The position numbers and the translations under genes were made by a program. The notes below the pieces were generated by a model that saw only the letters and a list, made by a program, of their open reading frames with translations, did no database searches and was not told the origin of the DNA. Below, piece after piece: positions 1 through 5,504 of a stretch of 7,177 nucleotides of DNA; positions within the stretch are counted from its first letter, which is position 1; every line of letters starts with the position of its first letter. Source of the stretch: an uncultured Coleofasciculus sp. (GTDB lineage: Bacteria > Cyanobacteriota > Cyanobacteriia > Cyanobacteriales > Coleofasciculaceae); contig CADCTM010000868.1 in assembly GCA_902805485.1 (NCBI GenBank), positions 1-7,177 of the forward strand, read 5' to 3'.

Positions 1-66
1 GTTTAAAACCACAGATGAAGTCGGATTTGTCTGTTGGTTTCGAGAGATTTATGGAATAAATTGACT

Positions 67-85
67 CTTTACTCATTAAGTAAAG
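67..85. other. Small hairpin in the leader upstream of ligA
   Basis: CTTTACT and AGTAAAG form a perfect 7-bp stem around a 5-base loop (CATTA). It follows directly after a TGA at 62-64 that ends a 20-codon open stretch in frame 2 (from the window edge), so it could sit behind the end of an upstream gene. It also covers an ATG on the minus strand (74-76) that opens a 25-codon reading frame running off the left edge. Neither reading is long enough to be believed alone. The rest of 1-158 shows only an AT-rich leader, with TTGAAA (95-100) and GATAAT (106-111) as possible but badly spaced promoter hexamers. Confidence 0.3.
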
Positions 86-142
86 TGATACTGGTTGAAA
101 ACTCTGATAATCTTGTCGCTAAACTAGAGTTTGATGCGTGTT

Positions 143-146
143 GAGG
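143..146 (+). promoter_or_regulatory. Probable ribosome binding site of ligA (GAGG)
   Basis: GAGG lies 12 bases before the GTG at 159, a slightly long spacing. The earlier in-frame GTG at 138 has no purine-rich site at a good distance, and the ATG at 134 is in another frame. With the family-like N-terminus that follows GTG 159, this favours 159 over 138 as the start. Confidence 0.45.
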
Positions 147-158
147 ATAGTAAACGCT

Positions 159-2216
159 GTGGCACAAGCGACGCCGGAAATTAAACAGCGGGTTCAAGAA
201 CTGCGGCAATTGCTGCAAAAAGCCAGTTATGCTTACTATGCCCTGGATAATCCGATTATGGAGGATGCAGTGTATGACCAACTGTATCGGGAACTGCAAG
301 AGCTAGAAACTCAGTATCCCGAACTTGTGACAGCCCAAAGTCCAACCCAGCGCGTGGGAGAAAAACCCGCCTCCAACTTTTCCTCGGTACGGCATAATAT
401 CCCTCTTTATAGTTTAGAAAACGCCTTTAATATGGAGGAGTTTGCGAAGTGGCAAGAACGTTTGCTGCTTCGCACCACGCTTCGCGAAGGGCAACGCCAT
501 GCACCAAAAATAGAAAAATTTGAATATGTCTGCGAACTAAAAATAGACGGCAATGCTTTGGCGCTAACTTATGAAAACGGCGTTTTAGTGCGGGGTGTGA
601 CGCGAGGGGATGGGGTGACGGGTGAAGAAATTACCCAAAATGTTAGAACAATTCGCTCAATTCCCTTGCAATTAAATATAGAGAAAGCGCCGGCAGTTGT
701 GGAAGTGCGCGGCGAGGCATTTTTGCCGTTGGAAGTATTTGAACAAATTAATCAGGAGCGCGAAGCAGGGGGAGAACAACTTTTTGCTAACCCGCGTAAC
801 GCCGCAGCCGGAACATTGCGGCAATTAGACCCCAAAATTGTCGCGCGACGCCGATTAGATTTCTTTCCTTATACCTTACATATCCCCGGTAAAAACGATG
901 CAGAAGTCGCCCGTACGCAGTTTGAGGCGCTGGAATTGCTGCAAAGTTTTGGTTTTAGGGTAAATCCAAATCGTAAGCTTTGTGCTTCGTTAGAGGAGGT
1001 GGGGGAATATTACGATTATTGGGATATTGAACGGCGGAATTTGCCCTACATGACGGATGGGGTGGTGGTTAAGATTAACTCGTTTGCGCTTCAGGAAGAA
1101 TTGGGGTTTACCCAGAAGTTTCCTCGATGGGCGATTGCCCTTAAATACCCGGCAGAAGAAGCGCCGACTGTAGTAAAAAATATCTCAATTAATGTGGGGC
1201 GTACTGGCGCACTGACGCCTTTGGCAGAAATGCAACCGGTGCAACTGGCGGGGACGACGGTACAACGGGCGACTTTACATAATAGCGATCGCATTGCCCA
1301 ATTAGATATCCGCATCGGCGACACAGTAATTGTCCGCAAAGCTGGTGAAATCATTCCGGAAGTGGTGCGAGTATTACCAGAATTGCGCCCAGAGTCCGCC
1401 CAACCCTTTCAAATGCCGACACATTGCCCCGTATGTGGTCAACCAGTTGTACGCCAAAAAGGGGAAGCAGTGACGCGCTGTATTAATGCTTCCTGTCTTG
1501 CGATTTTAAAAGGGGCATTAACCCATTGGACAAGTCGGAATGCCCTTGATATTAACGGTTTGGGAGAAAAAATTGTTCAACAATTAGTTGACAAAAAAAT
1601 TGTCCATTCCGTTGCGGAGCTTTATGATTTAACTGCCGAACAATTGGCATCAATGGAACGGATGGGCAAGAAGATAGCTGAAAAATTGGTAAATGCGATC
1701 GCCCATTCCAAAACCCAACCTTGGGCGCGAGTCCTTTATGGTTTAGGAATTCGTCATGTTGGCAGTACCTATGCCCAAACATTAACTCAAGCATTCCCTA
1801 CAGTTGAACAGCTCAAAAATGCCTCCCCTGCCAAGATTGAAGGCGTTCATGGAATTGGTCCAGAAATTGCTCAATCTGTTTATCAATGGTTCCAAGTTCC
1901 TGCTAATCAAGCCTTAATTGAACGATTGCGAGAAGCTGGTTTACAACTAGCGGCGGAAGTTAAACCGAATAATGATCCAAAAAGCCAACCATTTAGTGGG
2001 AAAACTTTTGTAATTACTGGCACATTGCCCACACTAAAGCGTGATGAGGCGAAGGATTTAATTGAAAAAGCGGGAGGAAAAGTTACTAATTCGGTGAGTG
2101 CCAAAACTGATTACTTAGTTGTTGGGGAAGATGCTGGTTCAAAATTAGAAAAAGCCCAAAGCTTAGGAATCAACCAATTGGATGAAGCACAATTGTTAGA
2201 AATACTAGAAGATTGA
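159..2216 (+). CDS. ligA: NAD+-dependent DNA ligase LigA
   Basis: Seals single-strand nicks in duplex DNA using NAD+, joining Okazaki fragments and finishing excision repair in the cytoplasm. From the GTG at 159 the protein has 685 residues, normal for LigA. In order: the Ia domain (SYAYYALDNPIMEDAVYDQ); the adenylation domain with KIDG, nucleotide-accepting lysine K128, and downstream GVTRGDGVTGE, VEVRGEAF, NPRNAAAGTLRQLDP, DGVVVKIN and the KYPAEEA lysine motif; the OB fold (NVGRTGALTPLAEM, then GDTVIVRKAGEIIPEV); a four-cysteine zinc finger at C423, C426, C441 and C446; helix-hairpin-helix repeats (DINGLGEKI, GIRHVG, GVHGIGPEIA); and a BRCT domain from about residue 610 (FSGKTFVITGTLP). No motif is missing. 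The start at 159 is chosen because VAQATPEIKQRVQELRQLL fits cyanobacterial LigA N-termini; GTG 138 would add seven residues. Around residues 102-114 there is a short extra segment that looks like an inserted repeat. A 195-base spacer with a stem-loop follows, so ligA is probably transcribed separately from the permease. Confidence 0.97.
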   Translation: MAQATPEIKQRVQELRQLLQKASYAYYALDNPIMEDAVYDQLYRELQELETQYPELVTAQSPTQRVGEKPASNFSSVRHNIPLYSLENAFNMEEFAKWQERLLLRTTLREGQRHAPKIEKFEYVCELKIDGNALALTYENGVLVRGVTRGDGVTGEEITQNVRTIRSIPLQLNIEKAPAVVEVRGEAFLPLEVFEQINQEREAGGEQLFANPRNAAAGTLRQLDPKIVARRRLDFFPYTLHIPGKNDAEVARTQFEALELLQSFGFRVNPNRKLCASLEEVGEYYDYWDIERRNLPYMTDGVVVKINSFALQEELGFTQKFPRWAIALKYPAEEAPTVVKNISINVGRTGALTPLAEMQPVQLAGTTVQRATLHNSDRIAQLDIRIGDTVIVRKAGEIIPEVVRVLPELRPESAQPFQMPTHCPVCGQPVVRQKGEAVTRCINASCLAILKGALTHWTSRNALDINGLGEKIVQQLVDKKIVHSVAELYDLTAEQLASMERMGKKIAEKLVNAIAHSKTQPWARVLYGLGIRHVGSTYAQTLTQAFPTVEQLKNASPAKIEGVHGIGPEIAQSVYQWFQVPANQALIERLREAGLQLAAEVKPNNDPKSQPFSGKTFVITGTLPTLKRDEAKDLIEKAGGKVTNSVSAKTDYLVVGEDAGSKLEKAQSLGINQLDEAQLLEILED
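462..494 (+). repeat. Palindrome-rich repeat-like insert inside ligA
   Basis: Within ligA, TTGC-CTTCGC (462-473) can pair with GCGAAG-GCAA (484-494), leaving a small internal loop and a 10-base apical loop. It also contains the perfect 10-base palindrome CTTCGCGAAG (480-489) and a direct repeat of GCTTCGC (467-473 and 479-485). It is richer in G+C than the flanking coding sequence. The encoded residues (roughly LLLRTTLREGQRH) sit between WQER and the APKIEKFEYV stretch, where LigA proteins as I recall them have a shorter linker. This resembles the small dispersed repeats of cyanobacterial genomes, but identity to a named family is inference. Confidence 0.5.
1285..1292. repeat. HIP1 octamer GCGATCGC (first of eight in the window)
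   Basis: The highly iterated palindrome of many cyanobacterial genomes. Copies are at 1285-1292 and 1695-1702 (ligA), 3309-3316 (permease), 3433-3440, 4355-4362 and 4903-4910 (amidase), and 5909-5916 and 6925-6932 (peroxidase). All lie inside coding sequence. The even spread over all four genes suggests they have shared this genome for a long time, with no sign of recent import. Confidence 0.95.
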
Positions 2217-2292
2217 TTGGTTCAATCAAAATTATCGTCATTCGTTTTTAGTCTGAGAATTATACCTATTAGACAAACTAAACCTAACCCCC

Positions 2293-2333
2293 AACGCAAG
2301 GGGGGAACTGTATTAGAAGTCTCCCCTTGCGTT
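2293..2333 (+). terminator. GC-rich stem-loop downstream of ligA, likely terminator
   Basis: AACGCAAGGGGGGA (2293-2306) pairs with TCTCCCCTTGCGTT (2320-2333): a 14-bp stem with one G-T wobble and a 13-base loop, starting 77 bases after the ligA stop. The tail is TGTCCCTTT, only moderately T-rich, so termination may be weak. A second small inverted repeat, CCCT-TT-AGGG, follows at 2337-2346. The wording (CCTAACCCCCAACG..AGGGG) also resembles intergenic repeats common in filamentous cyanobacteria. An open frame across 2217-2405 starts with TTG directly after the ligA stop and has no protein-like character; I do not call it. Confidence 0.55.
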
Positions 2334-2393
2334 TGTCCCTTTAGGGGGCAATTAGGAATTCAGGCAACAAATCTTTTGGCGATAGGACAAAGC

Positions 2394-2407
2394 GATAAAG
2401 GATAAAG
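2394..2407 (+). promoter_or_regulatory. Tandem GATAAAG duplication forming the permease ribosome binding site
   Basis: Two exact head-to-tail copies of GATAAAG (2394-2400 and 2401-2407). The junction creates AGGA at 2399-2402, nine bases before the ATG at 2412, which is a good Shine-Dalgarno position and supports that start. Confidence 0.55.
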
Positions 2408-2411
2408 ATTC

Positions 2412-3347
2412 ATGGGACTGCATCAAACTTCTGGGCGTTGGCGCTTGGGTTTAGCGTTATCGCTGGTGACAGTATTTCTTTGGGGAATTCTGCCCATTAG
2501 TTTAATCGTGGCACTTCAGGCGCTGGATGTCTATACGGTTACTTGGTTTCGCTTTTGCATGGCATTTGGATTACTATTTGCTTATCTTGCTTCCCGAAAG
2601 CAACTTCCTGAATTGCAAAAATTGCGCGAGGCATCATTGGGATTAATCGTGAGCGCTACTGTATTTTTAGGGCTAAATTACTTACTATTCCTCCAAGGAT
2701 TAGTACTCACTTCTGCGACAACTGCAGAGGTAGTAATTCAACTAGCTCCGATTCTCTTAAGTTTGGGCGCATTAGTTATTTTCAAAGAACGCTATACTCT
2801 CCCGCAATGGCTAGGTTTAGGTGTTTTAAGTTTAGGATTTGCCCTGTATTTCCACGAACAATTAAAGCCGGTAGTGAATGCGCCAAATAATTATTTATTA
2901 GGAAATGGGTTGCTGATTTTAGGGGCGGCAGTTTGGGCAATTTATGCCTTGGCGCAAAAGCAACTGCTACAGAAATTACCATCAGCAACGATTATGCTGA
3001 TCGTTTATGGCGGATGTGGGTTATTATTTACCCCCTTGGCAAAACCGCAAATGCTTCTAACTTTAAGTCCTTTACACTGGGGGATGTTGTTGTTTTGCGG
3101 CTTAAATACGCTGCTAGCATATGGTGCGTTTGCGGAAGCTTTGGATCATTGGGAAGCTTCGCGAGTGAGTGCAATCATTGCCTTAACGCCCCTAGTTACC
3201 TTGGTTGCTGTGTGGGCAGTTTCGCTGCTAACACCGACTTTAATTGAACCGGAAAACTTAACGTTATTGGGAATAGTTGGGGCGCTTTTGGTGGTGGCGG
3301 GTTCAGTAGCGATCGCAATTGGCAAAAACAAATTAGAATCGGCATGA
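2412..3347 (+). CDS. EamA/DMT-superfamily membrane transporter
   Basis: Inner-membrane permease of the drug/metabolite transporter superfamily (EamA type); known members export amino acids or other small metabolites. The 311 residues show about ten hydrophobic helices (roughly 12-35, 43-60, 75-95, 102-124, 131-148, 162-181, 191-208, 219-240, 249-273 and 283-304), arranged as the two internal EamA repeats expected of the family. The typical end of repeat one is visible (FKERYTLPQWLGLGVLSLGFAL), as is its counterpart in repeat two (ASRVSAIIALTPLVTLVAV). There is no signal peptide or extra domain, and the length is standard. AGGA nine bases upstream supports ATG 2412. The stop codon lies in the loop of an 8-bp hairpin and the amidase starts 49 bases later, so the two may share a transcript. 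The substrate cannot be read from sequence, and the neighbours (ligase, wall amidase) give no clear hint. Confidence 0.93.
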   Translation: MGLHQTSGRWRLGLALSLVTVFLWGILPISLIVALQALDVYTVTWFRFCMAFGLLFAYLASRKQLPELQKLREASLGLIVSATVFLGLNYLLFLQGLVLTSATTAEVVIQLAPILLSLGALVIFKERYTLPQWLGLGVLSLGFALYFHEQLKPVVNAPNNYLLGNGLLILGAAVWAIYALAQKQLLQKLPSATIMLIVYGGCGLLFTPLAKPQMLLTLSPLHWGMLLFCGLNTLLAYGAFAEALDHWEASRVSAIIALTPLVTLVAVWAVSLLTPTLIEPENLTLLGIVGALLVVAGSVAIAIGKNKLESA

Positions 3348-3356
3348 TTGCCGATT
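3337..3356 (+). other. Perfect hairpin spanning the permease stop codon
   Basis: AATCGGCA (3337-3344) and TGCCGATT (3349-3356) form a perfect 8-bp stem with a 4-base loop that contains the TGA stop (3345-3347). It is followed by AAAATAAC rather than a T-run, so it is not a standard intrinsic terminator on the + strand; it could attenuate read-through into the amidase or protect the 3' end of the permease message. A smaller stem, CTGAG-TTT-CTCAG, lies at 3364-3376. Confidence 0.45.
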
Positions 3357-3396
3357 AAAATAACTGAGTTTCTCAGGAATTGCTGGAATTTAAAGA

Positions 3397-5235
3397 ATGA
3401 ATTATATCCTGGGTTTGGCTGTGGTAGGAATTGCGATCGCATCACCTGCTTGGGCAAAACAACCTCTGTACGTTGCCTATCCTCCTGCTAACCATCAAAC
3501 AACGGCACAACGGATTTTTTTGGTTGGCAGCGCCCCCCCGACGGGAGAGGTGTTGATCAATGGAAAAGCAATCGCCCGCAGTCCTGGAGGGAATTTTGCG
3601 CCGAGTTTCCCGTTACAGTTAGGGGAAAATCTGTTCACATTGCGCTACCAAAATCAAGAAGTTCAGATTAAAGTCACCCGAAAATCAACCCAATCGGTTT
3701 TACCAATTGGGTTAGCGTTTGCCAAAGATTCTTTAACTCCGGCAGTAGATATTGCCAAAATGCCCGGTGAGTTGATCTGTTTTGGCGCAATTGCCCCGCC
3801 GAAGGCAACAGTTGCAGTTAAGTTGGGCAATGAAACAATTCCTTTGATGCCGCAGTCTCAGGATGTCCAGCTACCGCCTAATTCCGCCGTATTAACCCAA
3901 ACAGATCAACCAACACCACGGTCATTATCGGGTCAATATCAAGGTTGTGCAAAAGCGGAAAGCCCCGCTGGTTTGGGCATCCCTCAGTTTCAATTGACGA
4001 TGAATGGTCAAACCACCACCCAGCAAGGTTCTGGAAATATTTCAATTCTATCTCCCGCCAAGTTGGAAGTGGCAGAGGTGACGAGTAATGCTGGGGTGGC
4101 GCGGACGGGACCAAGTACTGATTATTCTCGCCTCACACCGCTTCCCAAAGGCACGAGGGCAACGATTACAGGGCGCGAGGGGGAGTGGGTACGGTTGGAT
4201 TATGGCGCTTGGATAAAAGCCTCGGAAGTGCGGATAATTAATGGTGCTGTGCCACCAAAATCGATAATCCGCAGTGTCCGCGCCCGTAAGGTTAATGGGG
4301 CAACGGAAGTTGTGTTTCCCTTACAAGTGCCAGTACCCGTCAGTGTGCAACAAGGCGATCGCACTTTCACCCTCACCTTACATAACACAACCGCCCAAAC
4401 TGACACAATTCGTCTGGATGATGACCCGGTAATTTCCCGCCTAGATTGGCAACAGGTTGCTCCTGGACAGTTGCAATATACCTTTAACCTTAAATCGCAA
4501 CAACAATGGGGTTACAACCTGAGATACGAAGGGACAAGCTTAGTGTTATCGCTGCGTCATCCGCCCAAAGGTGTGGCGAGTTCTACTCCTAAGCTATCAG
4601 GACTACGAGAACCTCTATCAACTGTAATGTACGGCAACAACAGGGTTAGTGGATTAGTTGTTAAATCCTCTCAGTCGCCGCTAGCAGGCATCAAAATCCT
4701 GCTTGATCCGGGACATGGTGGACCAGAGGATAGCGGATCGGTTGGACCAACGGGTTATCCGGAAAAAGCGGTTGCTCTGGTTGTCTCAAAGTTAGTGCGA
4801 GATCAGCTTGTGGCAAAGGGTGCGACGGTTTATATGACGCGGGAGGAAGATCGGGACGTGGGTTTGCAAGAACGGGTGGATATGATTGAAAAATTGCAAC
4901 CTGCGATCGCAATTTCGCTTCATTACAACGCTCTACCTGATGATGGTGACGCTGAAAATACTAAGGGAGTTGGTACATTTTGGTACAACACCCAAGCCCA
5001 TAGTTTAGCGATGTTTTTGCACAATTATTTAGTTCAAGAATTAAAGCGTCCTTCCTATGGAGTGTTTTGGAATAACCTAGCCTTAACTCGTCCTCACACA
5101 ACGCCAGCGATATTATTGGAACTGGGTTTTATGATTAATCCGGTTGAGTTTGAATGGATATCAAATCCACAAGAACAACAGAAAGTAGCGGTTGCGCTTG
5201 CTGATGGAATCACGCAGTGGTTTATGACTCGTTGA
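3397..5235 (+). CDS. Secreted N-acetylmuramoyl-L-alanine amidase (Amidase_3) with Ig-like, SH3-like and AMIN-like modules
   Basis: Zinc hydrolase that cuts the bond between N-acetylmuramic acid and L-alanine in peptidoglycan, acting in the periplasm during cell separation or wall remodelling. The 612 residues begin with a signal peptide (hydrophobic 3-16, cleavage likely after PAWA at 20; unusually, no Lys/Arg precedes the hydrophobic core). Residues about 22-95 look like an Ig-like beta domain. Residues 105-205 may be a second one, with C128 and C184 able to form a disulfide. Residues 223-281 are a bacterial SH3-like module (SNAGVARTGPSTDYSRL, then GEWVRLDYGAWI). Residues 288-388 resemble an AMIN wall-targeting domain. 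The Amidase_3 domain runs from about 431: DPGHGG with H440, E456 and H509 (SLHYN) as zinc ligands, and catalytic E575 in LLELGFMINP. All catalytic residues are present. ATG 3397 is forced: a TAA is at 3391 in frame and no start lies between. GGAA eight bases upstream is a modest ribosome site. Confidence 0.95.
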   Translation: MNYILGLAVVGIAIASPAWAKQPLYVAYPPANHQTTAQRIFLVGSAPPTGEVLINGKAIARSPGGNFAPSFPLQLGENLFTLRYQNQEVQIKVTRKSTQSVLPIGLAFAKDSLTPAVDIAKMPGELICFGAIAPPKATVAVKLGNETIPLMPQSQDVQLPPNSAVLTQTDQPTPRSLSGQYQGCAKAESPAGLGIPQFQLTMNGQTTTQQGSGNISILSPAKLEVAEVTSNAGVARTGPSTDYSRLTPLPKGTRATITGREGEWVRLDYGAWIKASEVRIINGAVPPKSIIRSVRARKVNGATEVVFPLQVPVPVSVQQGDRTFTLTLHNTTAQTDTIRLDDDPVISRLDWQQVAPGQLQYTFNLKSQQQWGYNLRYEGTSLVLSLRHPPKGVASSTPKLSGLREPLSTVMYGNNRVSGLVVKSSQSPLAGIKILLDPGHGGPEDSGSVGPTGYPEKAVALVVSKLVRDQLVAKGATVYMTREEDRDVGLQERVDMIEKLQPAIAISLHYNALPDDGDAENTKGVGTFWYNTQAHSLAMFLHNYLVQELKRPSYGVFWNNLALTRPHTTPAILLELGFMINPVEFEWISNPQEQQKVAVALADGITQWFMTR

Positions 5236-5318
5236 GTTTTATTAAGCAATGAAAAAGGCACTTTTAGCAATAAAGCTGAACCTTTGTAAACATCTTTCTT
5301 AAGAATTTAACTCAAAAA

Positions 5319-5356
5319 TTCCGTAAATTTGCCACAAATTCTGGAAATTTACGGAA
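5319..5356. repeat. 12-bp perfect inverted repeat between amidase and peroxidase
   Basis: TTCCGTAAATTT (5319-5330) and AAATTTACGGAA (5345-5356) are exact reverse complements around a 14-base spacer, in which CCA/TGG can pair further past one bulged G, leaving a 7-base loop. It lies 83 bases after the amidase stop and 148 before the peroxidase ATG. There is no T-run after it, and the stem is AT-rich, so it is either a non-canonical 3' end for the amidase message or a protein-binding dyad controlling the peroxidase. Which one cannot be decided from sequence. Confidence 0.6.
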
Positions 5357-5395
5357 ATAGCATTTAGTCCCTTGAAGAATAACCTCAACGCAGCC

Positions 5396-5432
5396 GGACG
5401 ACTTCACAGAAGCTCAATCTAAAAAGTCGTCC
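5396..5432. repeat. 9-bp perfect inverted repeat upstream of the peroxidase
   Basis: GGACGACTT (5396-5404) and AAGTCGTCC (5424-5432) are exact reverse complements with a 19-base spacer. An outer pair, GCAGC (5390-5394) and GCTGC (5443-5447), could extend the structure past an unpaired stretch. It ends 72 bases before the peroxidase start, inside its likely 5' leader or promoter. It could be a leader RNA stem or an operator; no T-run follows, so it is not a simple terminator. Confidence 0.5.
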
Positions 5433-5504
5433 TAAAAATAACGCTGCAACAGCATCTACTGTCGCTCCAGCTAGTTATTCCCATACGACAAGTGACGGTG
5501 TTTT

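Noticed and set aside
95..125. Promoter for ligA with TTGAAA (95-100) and TAAACT (120-125) or GATAAT (106-111)
   Set aside because: Spacings of 19 and 5 bases do not fit a standard promoter; too weak to call.
138..158. GTG at 138 as the ligA start
   Set aside because: Adds MLRIVNA, which does not resemble LigA N-termini, and has no well-placed ribosome binding site; GTG 159 fits better.
2217..2405. 62-codon + strand frame starting with TTG right after the ligA stop
   Set aside because: It crosses the stem-loop repeat, has a Cys/Pro-rich translation of the repeat and no ribosome binding site; looks like an open spacer.
3533..3539. Run of seven C in the first Ig-like domain of the amidase as a possible phase-variation tract
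   Set aside because: Seven bases is short for slippage switching, and the reading frame is intact with a normal protein; no further support.
5249..5302. 17-codon frame MKKALLAIKLNLCKHLS after the amidase
   Set aside because: Very short, no ribosome site and no recognisable character beyond a Lys/Leu mix expected from AT-rich DNA.
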